DNA from: Pedobacter quisquiliarum
Lineage (GTDB): Bacteria > Bacteroidota > Bacteroidia > Sphingobacteriales > Sphingobacteriaceae
Assembly: GCF_014642175.1 (NCBI RefSeq)
Contig: NZ_BMIL01000004.1
Span: forward strand, 62,001 to 126,000
Direction of reading: 5' to 3'
DNA: 64,000 bases
The notes below the pieces were generated by a model that saw nothing but the letters and a program-made list of their open reading frames with translations, did no database searches and was not told the origin of the DNA. Below, piece by piece: positions 50,973 to 60,041 of the stretch (its first letter is position 1; every line of letters begins with the position of its first letter). Both the position numbers and the translations under genes were made by a program.

Positions 50973-53572
50973 TGAAAAAACTTTCCTGTTCGCTGCTTAT
51001 CCTCTGGATAATGGCTTCCGCATGCCGTAAAAGTAATCCTGAGGAGCAAGTGATTGATCCTGTGCAAGAGCCAGTTACCGCTTCTGCGGGATTGATTTCA
51101 ACATCAGCAACCTTCCCGAAATCCGATGAGGCATTCGTGTTAACTTTCGATGCTGCGAAGGGGAACAAAGCCCTTCAGGGTAAATCCACGGAGGTCTACC
51201 TTTATGCCGGATTGATTACCGACAAGAGTGCTAACCTTAGCGACTGGAAGTATGTGAAAAGCCCTGCTTTTAACACTGCGGATCCGGCGGTCAAAATGAA
51301 AGCTGCAGGTCCAGATAAATACGAGATCAGCATCAGTCCGCGGACCTTCTTTGGCGTGCCTGCGGCAGAAAAGATCCTGGGTATGGTGATGCTGTTTAAA
51401 ACCGCGGATGGGCAGCTGGTTAGTAGAAACGCCGATGGCTCAGATATCTACCTTCCACTGTACAACAATGGGCAATTTGCCTTGAAGCTAACTTCACCGG
51501 AGCTGAGTGCCACAGCGGTGCCGGTGCCAGTGGTGAATGTTACCGCGATCGGACAGGAGTTGTACGTTTCTGGTGCGGCTTCTATGGCGGCCGACCTGCG
51601 TTTGCTGCTCAACAATGAGGCTTTTGCTACCGCTCCAAATGCCACTGCAATTGCGGGCAGAGTTAAGGTAACAAAGGGCGGCGTACAGAAAATTACCCTG
51701 GAGGGCAACGCAAATGGAATAAAACTTACAACAACAATTGAACTGATTGCCACAGAGACAGCTCAGGTAGCAGCACTACCCGCAGGTGCTAAAGACGGCG
51801 TAGTCTTCCTGAATGGCGGCACTTCTGCAATATTAACCCTCACTGCTCCGGAAAAAAGTAATGTGTATGCCCTTGGCAGCTTCAACGGCTGGCAAGCAGG
51901 CGCAAGCATGATGAAGAAAACGCCTGACGGCAAGAAGTGGTGGTTGCAGCTAGATGGTTTGGATGCAAACAAAGCCTACACTTACCAGTTTCTGGTAGAT
52001 GGAAACCTCAAAGTTGCCGATCCATATTCGGAAGTCGTACTCGATCCTGACAACGACCAGTACCTTTCCGGTGCGCAGCTTTCCGGACTTCCAGACTATC
52101 CGGCAGGGCAAACAAGCGGTATCGTCAGCGTGATGCAGGCAAACCGGCCATCATATACCTTTAAGAACAAAGCTTTCAACAGACCGGAAAAGAACAAGCT
52201 GGTTATTTATGAACTGCACCTGCGTGATTTCCTGAAAAGCAACAATTACAATACACTTACCGATACCTTGGATTACCTGACGAAACTGGGTGTAAACGCC
52301 ATTGAGCTGATGCCCGTGAACGAGTTTGAAGGCAACTCCAGCTGGGGTTACAATACATCTTTTCACTTTGCGCCAGATAAGTACTACGGTAGCAAGCAGA
52401 TGTTGCAGCGTTTCATAGATGAATGTCACGGCAGGGGTATAGCCGTAATCCTTGATATGGTGTTGAACCATGCCTTCGGCCAATCGCCTATGGTGCAGCT
52501 GTACTTTGATAAAGGCGCGAGCAAGCCTGCGGCAAACAGTCCATGGTTCAACGCAGATCCCACACATCCCTACAACGTGGGGTACGACTTCAATCACGAA
52601 AGTGCAGCTACAAAAAGCTACGTGAAGGATGTAATGCGCTTCTGGATGGAAGAATACAAGATTGACGGGTACCGTTTCGACCTTTCGAAAGGCTTCACGC
52701 AAAAGAATTCCGGTACCTCCGACGCGAGTGTTAATGCCTGGAACGCTTATGACGCCAGCAGGATTGCCATCTGGAACGACTACAACAACTACATCAAAAG
52801 TATAGATGCCAACAACTTCTACGTGATTCTGGAGCATTTCGCTGCGGACAATGAGGAGAAGGAACTTTCAGATAAGGGCATGATGCTTTGGAACAACCTC
52901 AATGGCAGCTTCAATGAAGCGACCATGGGCTATCTGGATGGATCAGATTTTTCAAGAGGCTTTTTCGGTACACACGGCTTCAGCGGTTCCAATAATCTGA
53001 TAAGCTACATGCAGAGCCATGACGAAGAACGCACCATGACTAAAAACCTTGCCTATGGAAATGTTTCGGGGAGCTACTCGGTGAAAGACCTGAATACGGC
53101 ACTAAAGCGTGAAGAGCTTGCAGCAGCATTCTTCTTTACCATTCCAGGGCCGAAGATGCTGTGGCAGTTCCAGGAGCTGGGCTACGATGTTAGCATCAAT
53201 ACCAACGGTAGAACAGGAGAGAAGCCTGTTTATTGGAACTATTATCAGCAGCCGGCACGTAAAGCATTGTACAACGCCTACTCCAAGTTCATCAACCTGA
53301 AAAAGAAGAACCCGGTGTTCAACACTACGAACCTGCAGTTTGGTGTAGCTGGTGCGGTGAAGTACATCAAACTTACTGACGCGGATAACGTGGTCGTAGT
53401 AGTGGGGAACTTCGATGTCACAAATCGGGCGGCAAATGTGGACTTCGGCACTGCTGGTATCTGGTATGAAGCGGGCAGTTCGCAAACCCTGAACCTGGGC
53501 AGTAGCACTTACAGCCAGAACCTTGCACCAGGTGAATACCACATCTACAGCAAGCGGCCGTTGTTAAACTAA
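50972..53572 (+). CDS. Surface lipoprotein GH13 amylase/pullulanase with CBM48-like domain (SusG role)
   Basis: 866 residues. Signal MKKLSCSLLILWIMASAC has a lipobox ending at Cys18. Residues about 35-270 form two beta-sandwich modules resembling SusE-type domains (EAFVLTFDAAKGNKALQGKST). A CBM48-like domain follows (about 285-370; VYALGSFNGWQAGAS). The GH13 barrel has IYELHLRDFLKSNNY, GYRFDLSKG (nucleophile Asp570), VILEHF (Glu621) and MQSHDEER (Asp684). CBM48 plus YELHLRDF is typical of pullulanase/isoamylase-type members. As the only lipid-anchored amylase of the locus it probably does the first cut at the cell surface. Confidence 0.92.
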   Translation: MKKLSCSLLILWIMASACRKSNPEEQVIDPVQEPVTASAGLISTSATFPKSDEAFVLTFDAAKGNKALQGKSTEVYLYAGLITDKSANLSDWKYVKSPAFNTADPAVKMKAAGPDKYEISISPRTFFGVPAAEKILGMVMLFKTADGQLVSRNADGSDIYLPLYNNGQFALKLTSPELSATAVPVPVVNVTAIGQELYVSGAASMAADLRLLLNNEAFATAPNATAIAGRVKVTKGGVQKITLEGNANGIKLTTTIELIATETAQVAALPAGAKDGVVFLNGGTSAILTLTAPEKSNVYALGSFNGWQAGASMMKKTPDGKKWWLQLDGLDANKAYTYQFLVDGNLKVADPYSEVVLDPDNDQYLSGAQLSGLPDYPAGQTSGIVSVMQANRPSYTFKNKAFNRPEKNKLVIYELHLRDFLKSNNYNTLTDTLDYLTKLGVNAIELMPVNEFEGNSSWGYNTSFHFAPDKYYGSKQMLQRFIDECHGRGIAVILDMVLNHAFGQSPMVQLYFDKGASKPAANSPWFNADPTHPYNVGYDFNHESAATKSYVKDVMRFWMEEYKIDGYRFDLSKGFTQKNSGTSDASVNAWNAYDASRIAIWNDYNNYIKSIDANNFYVILEHFAADNEEKELSDKGMMLWNNLNGSFNEATMGYLDGSDFSRGFFGTHGFSGSNNLISYMQSHDEERTMTKNLAYGNVSGSYSVKDLNTALKREELAAAFFFTIPGPKMLWQFQELGYDVSINTNGRTGEKPVYWNYYQQPARKALYNAYSKFINLKKKNPVFNTTNLQFGVAGAVKYIKLTDADNVVVVVGNFDVTNRAANVDFGTAGIWYEAGSSQTLNLGSSTYSQNLAPGEYHIYSKRPLLN

Positions 53573-53611
53573 AACGGGTGAGAAGTTGTTATTTCAACTT
53601 GCACCGTTTTT
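53571..53611 (+). terminator. Terminator of the starch operon
   Basis: AAAACGG...AAGTTG pairs with CAACTT...CCGTTTT in a stem with small bulges around TTATTT, ending in five T. It starts at the last bases of the GH13 stop codon. Confidence 0.75.
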
Positions 53612-53681
53612 AACTAAAAAATAGCTAATCAGCATGTAGCTGTAATGTTTTAAATAAAATGTCTATTTTTACAGCCCGCTT

Positions 53682-54647
53682 ATGGAACAGATAAAAACGT
53701 CATTTGATTTCGAAAAACCAATTGCTGAACTGGTTCAGCAGATCGAAAAAGTAAAACAGGTTTCTGAAAAAACCAAGGTAGACATGTCTGCTACGCTCAG
53801 AGAACTGGAAGAGAAGCTGGATGTCACCACAAGATCTACCTACAGCAATCTATCTGGTTGGCAGCAAGTGCAAATGTCCCGCCACCCGGAAAGGCCGCAA
53901 ACTTTAGACTATATCAATTTGATCTGTGATGACTTCATTGAGCTTCATGGAGATCGTACGGTAAAGGATGATAAAGCGATTATCGGTGGTTTTGCAACCA
54001 TCGGTGGACAAACCGTAATGGTTATCGGGCACCAGAAAGGTAAAAATACCAAGGAGCGCCAGTACAGGAACTTCGGTATGGCAAACCCGGAAGGTTACAG
54101 AAAAGCCTTAAGGCTGATGCGTCTTGCAGAAAAGTTCAACAAACCGGTCGTTTCCTTCATTGATACCATGGGTGCTTACCCGGGGTTAGAAGCAGAAGAG
54201 CGTGGACAAGGTGAAGCGATTGCAAGAAACCTGCTGGAAATGTCTATTCTGAAAGTGCCAATTCTATGTTTCATCGTAGGTGAAGGTGCTTCAGGTGGTG
54301 CATTGGGCATCGGTATTGGCGACCGTGTTTACATGCTTGAGCATACCTGGTACTCCGTAATTTCTCCAGAATCCTGCTCATCCATTCTTTGGAGAAGCTG
54401 GGATTACAAGGAACGTGCTGCAGAATGCCTTAAATTAACATCAGATGATATGTTCCACAACAAGTTAATTGACGGTATTGTAAAGGAACCACTTGGGGGT
54501 GCGCATCAAAACCCGGAATTGATGGGCCAATATTTAAAAGAACAAATCTTAAAAGACCTACAGGAACTTATTCCTGTACCAACAGAACAGCTGATCGCAC
54601 AAAGGATTGACAAGTTCTGTGCAATGGGCGTGGTCGAAGAAAACTAA
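53682..54647 (+). CDS. accA: Acetyl-CoA carboxylase carboxyltransferase subunit alpha
   Basis: 321 residues of normal AccA length. It transfers the carboxyl group from carboxybiotin to acetyl-CoA together with AccD, giving malonyl-CoA for fatty-acid synthesis. Motifs: [56 protein letters not shown], and [25 protein letters not shown], forming the oxyanion and CoA-binding sites. It is followed by its own terminator. A TATTTTTA element (53664-53671) just before the ATG is close to the -7 consensus. Confidence 0.97.
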   Translation: MEQIKTSFDFEKPIAELVQQIEKVKQVSEKTKVDMSATLRELEEKLDVTTRSTYSNLSGWQQVQMSRHPERPQTLDYINLICDDFIELHGDRTVKDDKAIIGGFATIGGQTVMVIGHQKGKNTKERQYRNFGMANPEGYRKALRLMRLAEKFNKPVVSFIDTMGAYPGLEAEERGQGEAIARNLLEMSILKVPILCFIVGEGASGGALGIGIGDRVYMLEHTWYSVISPESCSSILWRSWDYKERAAECLKLTSDDMFHNKLIDGIVKEPLGGAHQNPELMGQYLKEQILKDLQELIPVPTEQLIAQRIDKFCAMGVVEEN

Positions 54648-54670
54648 ACAAGATTTATATCACATAGCTG

Positions 54671-54703
54671 AAGGCTGTTCATGTTACATGACCAGCCTTT
54701 TTT
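54671..54703 (+). terminator. Terminator of accA
   Basis: AAGGCTGTTCATG and CATGACCAGCCTT form a 13-bp stem with one mismatch and a 3-nt loop, then TTTT. Confidence 0.9.
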
Positions 54704-54780
54704 GTTGAACAGCATTGCTACTTAAAGCGGCCTGTAACAGGTTGAAATATTGATAGCTATTAGAAAGATGGACAGCATAC

Positions 54781-54937
54781 AAAGGGCGGACTTGCTTCCT
54801 TCAGGGGTTGTGCAGGGGGTTGACAAGGCGAGAGCCCTGTTAACCCCCTGCACAACCCCTGTGGGGACCCTGTGGAGGCCTTGTTATCCCTGGTGTTGTC
54901 CGCTTGTAATTGATGTGCTGTTAAGGTGCTGCTAAGC
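54781..54937. repeat. 11-bp periodic array, two blocks in inverted orientation
   Basis: The left block (54781-54835) has 11-bp units such as AGGGGTTGTGC, AGGGGGTTGAC and AAGGCGAGAGC. The right block (54839-54937) has nine 11-bp units such as GTTAACCCCCT, GCACAACCCCT, GTGGGGACCCT and, at the end, TGCTGTTAAGG and TGCTGCTAAGC. Segments 54802-54821 and 54842-54861 are perfect reverse complements, and outer pairs GCGGAC (54786-54791) and GTCCGC (54898-54903) extend the symmetry. Five successive right-block borders are a TG step. The phase shifts by 3 bp between blocks. The architecture is the same as at 21369-21500 although the unit sequences differ. Confidence 0.85.
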
Positions 54938-54940
54938 ACA

Positions 54941-54972
54941 AAAAAAATCCCGCCATCAATGATGGCGGGATT
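54941..54972 (-). terminator. Terminator of the DUF2723 gene
   Basis: On the minus strand AATCCCGCCATC, an ATT loop and GATGGCGGGATT form a perfect 12-bp stem running into a T-tract (A-run 54941-54947 on the plus strand). Confidence 0.95.
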
Positions 54973-54995
54973 GAAATATGTAAGCTGCGTAATGC

Positions 54996-57900
54996 TTATT
55001 CCTGTGCCAGGTAAGGACCGAATCTGGTTTCCAGTGCCCTGAACTGGTTGTTCAGTTTGTCTGCAAGCGGCATTTGTTTGTACTGTGACGCAGTGTTTGC
55101 CATCTGGTTTAAGAACGACATACCCAGACGTACGTTTTGCATACCCACAAGCCTGTTTTTGCTGTCAGATACATCGGCAAGGTAAATTAATTCCTTCTGG
55201 ATGTAATCCGCGCAGCGGGTTACAATTGCGTTTGCTTTAGCGGTTTCTCCCAGGGTGTAGAAGTTTTCAGCCATAAAGTAGGTACCCATCATCGAGCGCA
55301 TGCCGTAGAATTTGGTTGGCATAACTTCCAGGTATTTGTTGGCGGCCTTTTTAGCTTCTCCAACTTTACCTTCTTTAAGCATGCCGGTTACGGTGTTGTT
55401 CCACACGTTTGAGAAGATTGAAATGTCATCTGCGGATTGTGGATCCAGGTATTTAGCATCCTTGATGTTACCCCATTTGAATTTGTTCATCACATTGTTG
55501 TACAACACTGGCGCATTGATCAGCTCTGCTCTGTTTGCAGCTGTATCAGGTGTTAGCGGCATTAAGCGTAATGCTAAACCTTCGTTGTACAGGTAGCTGT
55601 CCAGACCGTTATACTGATCTGAAGGAACGGTGCTGGCGAAGTAAATTGGTCTCTTCCAGTTGTTATGTGCAAGGATGTCAAACATGGCCAGTGTACCTTT
55701 GGTTACATAGCCTTTATTGAAGGTCCATTGCATAATCGGTGCAATCTTGTCTGCATCTGCAGGGTTAACCGTACCGGTTTTAAGTACGTCTTCTTTGTTA
55801 ACGGTGATGTGAAAGTTTTTCGTTGGAATAAAGTTCTCTTTTGTCGTTTCCGTAACCTGAACCTTATCCTCGTCGTTGTCGGATAACAACACTTCAAGGA
55901 TGCTCTTCAGTTCCACAGAACCAGCAATTTTATAATCCTGATAGTACATGACATCACGAACACCCTGTACATACTGCGATTCTTTCATCGTAATTGGCAG
56001 AGGCTCAGATTCGTTCATCTTGCGCTTCATGCCGTTGATGTACCAGTCGGTGTCGAATAAACTTAAGTTTACCAGTCGGATATCTGGACGGATACCTTCC
56101 ACTTCCTGTGCATACCATAGCGGATAGGTATCATTATCCCCATAGGTGAACAGAATGGCGTTTGGTGCACAGGATTCGAGGTAATCTACGGCGATATCAT
56201 GTGCAACCATCTTCGTTGAGCGGTCGTGGTCATCCCATCCCTGTGCAGCCATAATGATTGGCGCAGCGAACATGGACACGACAGTGGCTCCGATGGCAGC
56301 ATTTTTAGGGGTGACTTTCTTCTCCAGCCATTCACGAATGGCGAGCACACCGAAGCCGATCCATATGGCAAAGGCATAGAAGGACCCAGCGTAGGCGTAA
56401 TCACGCTCACGCGGCTCTAAAGGCTTTTGATTTAAATATAAAACGATTGCAAGACCGGTGAAGAAAAACAATAACGCAACGATGCCGGCATCTTTCTGGT
56501 TGCGCTTAAAGTGCCATACGGCACCCAATATACCGATGATGAGGGGTAGGAAGAAGAACCTGTTGTAAGCTTTGCTTTCCACAATGCTCGGTGGGAGGTT
56601 CGACTGATTACCAAGCAAGATGCCGTCGACTGGCTTAATACCGCTTAGCCATTGCCCTTCGTAAAGGCTGCCCTGGCCCTGATCATCATTTTGTCTACCC
56701 ACGAAGTTCCACATAAAGTAGCGCATGTACATGTTTCCGATCTGGTATTTGAACAGGAATCCGATGTTATCGAACAAGGTTGGGAACTGGGTTTCATCCA
56801 GGCCCGTCATGTCTCTGTAGTACTCTACGTGACGCGGATCGTCGCTGTACATACGAGGGAAAGGTGTTTTTCTATCGTATTCGTAGTCGGTCTTTTTACC
56901 GGCAATTTCATATTTGTCTTCACCTTTTCTGTACAGGTTTTTACCTTCTTTCACTGCAACACGTTGTGAGTTGTAGTTTGGTCCGAAAAGTAAAGGGCGG
57001 TCGCCATATTGCTCCCGGTTCAGGTAGCCAAGCAAAGCGAAAGCATTGTCCGGATCACTGTTGTTCAGGTTCGGATCTGCTTTTGCGCGGATGACGATCA
57101 TCGCGTAAGATGCGTAACCGAAGATGATCAGTACGGTCGAAAGCAGGGCAAGATTAAGGACATGCTTGCGGTGTTTAATGGAGTGGCGGATACCAAGCAC
57201 CAGCGCTGTAATCAGCACCAATGCAAAGAAAAGTACGCCGGTACCGAAGCCCATGCCCAGAGTGTTGACAAAGAAAAGATCGAAATAAGCACCGAAAGAA
57301 ATCAGGTACTGAATGATACCATATTGAACAACGGCAAGGATCAGGACGCCAACAATGAAGGTTTTGAATATCCCTGCAGTGGTTGGTTTTACGGTTTTAC
57401 GGAAGTAATATACAAAGGCAATTGCCGGAATGGTTAGTAAGTTAAGGAGGTGGATACCAATGGAAAGACCCATGATATACGCGATAAACAACAACCAGCG
57501 ATCTGCCTGCGGCTCGTCTGCATGTGCTTCCCATTTCAGGATGCCCCAGAATACGATGGCGGTAAACAAGGAAGAAAGCGCATAAACCTCCGCTTCAACG
57601 GCCGAGAACCAGAAGCTATCGGAGAAGGTGTAGGCAAGTGCGCCGACCGCGCCGGCACCCATAATGCTGATCATTTTGGAGGTGTTGATTTCTTCACCTG
57701 CTTTCACGAGCATTTTCTTGGCGAGTGCCGTGATGGTCCAGAACAGGAAGAGGATGGTTGCTGCACTGGCAATGGCAGAACCCAGGTTCATGAAGTAGGC
57801 AACCTTAGTTACATCGCCGAAGGCCAGTAAAGAAAAGAAACGTTCGATCATGAGGAACAGCGGTGCACCCGGTTGGTGTACGACTTGCATTTTGAATGCG

Positions 57901-58022
57901 GAGGCAATGAATTCACCGCAATCCCAGAAACTTACAGAGGGTTCAAGTGTCAGCGTGTAGGTAACTGTAGCAACTAAAAAGCATATCCAGCCAATTAAGT
58001 TGTTTATTTTATTATACTTCAT
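54996..58022 (-). CDS. DUF2723 (GT117-type) multi-pass membrane protein
   Basis: 1008 residues. The N-terminal half has about 12 hydrophobic helices beginning IGWICFLVATVTYTLTLEPSVSFWDCGEFI; the WDxGE after helix 1 resembles the acidic motif of GT-C glycosyltransferases such as protein O-mannosyltransferases. RDYAYAGSFYAFAIW and LFTYGDNDTYPLWYAQEVEGIRPDI are strongly conserved in DUF2723. The C-terminal 350 residues are soluble and helical. Members are assigned to glycosyltransferase family 117, but donor and acceptor are not certain. It is a monocistronic unit with its own terminator, facing accA. Confidence 0.9.
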   Translation of the reverse strand: MKYNKINNLIGWICFLVATVTYTLTLEPSVSFWDCGEFIASAFKMQVVHQPGAPLFLMIERFFSLLAFGDVTKVAYFMNLGSAIASAATILFLFWTITALAKKMLVKAGEEINTSKMISIMGAGAVGALAYTFSDSFWFSAVEAEVYALSSLFTAIVFWGILKWEAHADEPQADRWLLFIAYIMGLSIGIHLLNLLTIPAIAFVYYFRKTVKPTTAGIFKTFIVGVLILAVVQYGIIQYLISFGAYFDLFFVNTLGMGFGTGVLFFALVLITALVLGIRHSIKHRKHVLNLALLSTVLIIFGYASYAMIVIRAKADPNLNNSDPDNAFALLGYLNREQYGDRPLLFGPNYNSQRVAVKEGKNLYRKGEDKYEIAGKKTDYEYDRKTPFPRMYSDDPRHVEYYRDMTGLDETQFPTLFDNIGFLFKYQIGNMYMRYFMWNFVGRQNDDQGQGSLYEGQWLSGIKPVDGILLGNQSNLPPSIVESKAYNRFFFLPLIIGILGAVWHFKRNQKDAGIVALLFFFTGLAIVLYLNQKPLEPRERDYAYAGSFYAFAIWIGFGVLAIREWLEKKVTPKNAAIGATVVSMFAAPIIMAAQGWDDHDRSTKMVAHDIAVDYLESCAPNAILFTYGDNDTYPLWYAQEVEGIRPDIRLVNLSLFDTDWYINGMKRKMNESEPLPITMKESQYVQGVRDVMYYQDYKIAGSVELKSILEVLLSDNDEDKVQVTETTKENFIPTKNFHITVNKEDVLKTGTVNPADADKIAPIMQWTFNKGYVTKGTLAMFDILAHNNWKRPIYFASTVPSDQYNGLDSYLYNEGLALRLMPLTPDTAANRAELINAPVLYNNVMNKFKWGNIKDAKYLDPQSADDISIFSNVWNNTVTGMLKEGKVGEAKKAANKYLEVMPTKFYGMRSMMGTYFMAENFYTLGETAKANAIVTRCADYIQKELIYLADVSDSKNRLVGMQNVRLGMSFLNQMANTASQYKQMPLADKLNNQFRALETRFGPYLAQE

Positions 58023-58182
58023 TTTAAAAGTGGGTATAGGTTATGGGCATATAAATGCTGCCGAAATTAAAGATAAAGATTGATAATAGGGCAGGTGTAA
58101 AAAAGAGTTTAACAAATTTTAACTAGCACTCAGGGCTTTAGCTTGGGATTTTAAAATAATTTGAAATTTTCTCTGCGAAGAT

Positions 58183-58212
58183 TTGCAGAATTAAAAAATG
58201 TGCGTAGATTTG
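58183..58212 (+). promoter_or_regulatory. Promoter of tRNA-Gln
   Basis: TTG (58183-58185), 19 bp, TAGATTTG (58205-58212): exact match to the Bacteroidota -33/-7 consensus. The predicted start is about 30 bp before the tRNA 5' end. Confidence 0.8.
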
Positions 58213-58246
58213 CAATCCCAATTCAAAGCAACCCTTTGACGGAGAT

Positions 58247-58317
58247 TGCCCGATAGTATAAAGGTAGTACGACGGTTTTTGGTACCGTTTGTCTAGGTTC
58301 GAATCCTGGTCGGGCAA
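58247..58317 (+). tRNA. tRNA-Gln (anticodon UUG)
   Basis: 71 nt. The acceptor stem TGCCCGA (58247-58253) pairs with TCGGGCA (58310-58316). The anticodon stem ACGGT/ACCGT encloses the 7-nt loop TTTTGGT with anticodon TTG. The T arm contains GGTTCGAATCC. The discriminator is A at 58317 and CCA is not encoded. It has its own promoter and terminator. Confidence 0.95.
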
Positions 58318-58327
58318 CAAAACATAT

Positions 58328-58363
58328 TCGGATTGCGAATAAACCCGCAATCCGATTTTTTTT
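58328..58363 (+). terminator. Terminator of tRNA-Gln
   Basis: TCGGATTGCG and CGCAATCCGA form a perfect 10-bp stem with an 8-nt loop, followed by eight T. Confidence 0.95.
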
Positions 58364-58387
58364 AACCAGCATTGATACCCGCCAATC

Positions 58388-59329
58388 ATGCCATTGCAAT
58401 TTAACCCAGTTAAACTCTTTGCCGGAACCGGCAGTAAAGCATTAGCTCACAAAATTGCCGCCAGTTACGGCAAGCCCTTAGGAAATGTAACCTTAAGTAG
58501 ATTTAGTGACGGGGAATTCCAGCCTTCTTATGATGAAACGGTACGTGGATGTGATGCATTTCTAATCCAGTCTACCTGTCAGCCCAACGATAACCTTATG
58601 GAACTGTTGTTAATGATCGATGCCGCGAAGCGTGCTTCGGCGCATTACATTACAGCCATTGTGCCTTATTATGGGTACTCCAGACAGGATCGTAAAGATA
58701 AACCACGTGTAGCCATCGGTGCTAAACTGGTTGCAAATCTTTTACAGGCAGCAGGCATTAGCCGCATCATGACCATGGATTTACACGCAGCACAGATACA
58801 GGCATTCTTCGATGTTCCTGTAGATCACCTGGATGCTTCTGTAATCTTCGTACCGTACATTAAGAGCTTAGGCCTTAGCGACCTGATTATCGCATCACCG
58901 GATATGGGTGGTTCTTACCGTGCACGTACCTTCGCAAAGTTTTTCAATGCAGAGGTGGTGATTTGTGATAAGCGTCGTAAACGTGCGAACGAAATTGAAT
59001 CCATGTCGATCATTGGTGATGTTACCGGGATGGATGTGGTATTGATCGATGACATCATTGATACTGCGGGTACGCTTTCTAAAGCAGCAGGATTAATCAT
59101 GGAGAAAGGTGCAAAGAGTGTAAGAGCTGTTTGTACGCATCCGGTACTCTCTGGCAAGGCATACGAAACCATTGAGAATTCAATGTTGACGGAGCTGATC
59201 GTTACGGATACCATTCCGCTGAAAAGAGAAAGTGAAAAGATCAGGGTACTGAGTACTGCTGAGCTGTTTGCGAAAGCCATTGCAAATGTAAATGAGCATG
59301 GTTCGATCAGCGACTTATTTAAAGTATAA
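58388..59329 (+). CDS. prs: Ribose-phosphate pyrophosphokinase
   Basis: 313 residues. It makes PRPP from ribose 5-phosphate and ATP for nucleotide, His and Trp synthesis. Motifs: LFAGTGSKALAHKIAASYG at the N-terminus, YGYSRQDRKDKPRVAIGAKLVANLLQAAG (flexible loop and ATP site), MDLHAAQIQAFFDVPVDHL, and the PRPP loop VVLIDDIIDTAGTLSKAA. The length is standard. It is followed after 65 bp by rplY, a conserved pairing in many bacteria. Confidence 0.97.
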   Translation: MPLQFNPVKLFAGTGSKALAHKIAASYGKPLGNVTLSRFSDGEFQPSYDETVRGCDAFLIQSTCQPNDNLMELLLMIDAAKRASAHYITAIVPYYGYSRQDRKDKPRVAIGAKLVANLLQAAGISRIMTMDLHAAQIQAFFDVPVDHLDASVIFVPYIKSLGLSDLIIASPDMGGSYRARTFAKFFNAEVVICDKRRKRANEIESMSIIGDVTGMDVVLIDDIIDTAGTLSKAAGLIMEKGAKSVRAVCTHPVLSGKAYETIENSMLTELIVTDTIPLKRESEKIRVLSTAELFAKAIANVNEHGSISDLFKV

Positions 59330-59394
59330 ACAATAACATTAAACCGGAGCCAGTACATTGGGTAGGAAGCTTCAAATAATTAAAAATCAATAAA

Positions 59395-59973
59395 ATGAAA
59401 ACAATCGCAATTAGCGGTTCTCCAAGAGAGAACGTAGGGAAACGCGATGCTAAAGAGCTTCGCTATGAAGGCAAGGTTCCTGCAGTATTGTATGGTGGTA
59501 CAGAGCAAATTCACTTTGCTGTAGTTGCAACTGACTTAAAAGAAGCAATCTACACCCCAGAAGCAAACTTCTTAGAAATCGAAATCAATGGTGCTAAAAG
59601 TAAAGCAATCATTAAAGAACTTCAATTTCACCCACTAACTGACCTTTTATTACACGTAGATTTTCTACAGTTGTTTGACGATAAAGAAATCCTTATGGAG
59701 ATCCCTGTTAAATTAACCGGAACTTCTCCAGGTGTTAAAATGGGTGGTAAACTGGTACAAAAATTACGTAAACTTCGTGTTAGATCATTGCCTGCAAACA
59801 TGCCACAAGTGGTAGAAGTAAGCATCTCTAAATTAGAAGTTGGTAATTTGTTCCGTGTACGTGACCTTGCAAAAGCGGATTACGTAATCACCAACACACC
59901 AGAAGATACCATCGTATCTGTAGGTATGTCAAGAGCTTTAAAACAAGCTGAACAACAAGCTGGTAAAAAATAA
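59395..59973 (+). CDS. rplY: 50S ribosomal protein L25 (CTC/general stress type)
   Basis: 192 residues, the longer Ctc-type L25 with two domains: N-terminal 5S-rRNA-binding domain (SPRENVGKRDAKELRYEGKVPAVLYG, HPLTDLLLHVDFLQL) and C-terminal TL5-like beta domain (PVKLTGTSPGVKMGGKLVQKLRKLRVRSLP). It binds 5S rRNA in the large subunit. It is probably co-transcribed with prs and ends at an intrinsic terminator. Confidence 0.97.
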   Translation: MKTIAISGSPRENVGKRDAKELRYEGKVPAVLYGGTEQIHFAVVATDLKEAIYTPEANFLEIEINGAKSKAIIKELQFHPLTDLLLHVDFLQLFDDKEILMEIPVKLTGTSPGVKMGGKLVQKLRKLRVRSLPANMPQVVEVSISKLEVGNLFRVRDLAKADYVITNTPEDTIVSVGMSRALKQAEQQAGKK

Positions 59974-59990
59974 GCTTCCGAGCTTAAAAG

Positions 59991-60026
59991 AAAAGGCCTG
60001 TATCGATTTGATACAGGCCTTTTTTT
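59991..60026. terminator. Terminator between rplY and the convergent GH13 gene
   Basis: AAAAGGCCTGTATC and GATACAGGCCTTTT form a 14-bp stem with a 5-nt loop. T-run on the plus side and A-run on the other allow action in both directions. Confidence 0.92.
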
Positions 60027-60041
60027 ATTTGCTGTTATGTC

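Larger units (their letters stand above)
54648..54995. other. Intergenic region between accA and the DUF2723 gene
   Basis: It holds the accA terminator (54671-54703), a small palindrome CCTGTAACAGG (54731-54741), an 11-bp periodic inverted array (54781-54937) and the terminator of the minus-strand DUF2723 gene (54941-54972). The array therefore sits between two facing terminators, in DNA that should hardly be transcribed. A 61-codon frame across the array is not credible as a gene. Confidence 0.8.

Noticed and set aside
52151..52837. 228-codon minus-strand frame inside the surface GH13 gene
   Set aside because: Shadow of the GH13 barrel, no recognisable features.
54750..54935. 61-codon frame across the second 11-bp array
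   Set aside because: Composition follows the repeat and no signal, domain or promoter is present.
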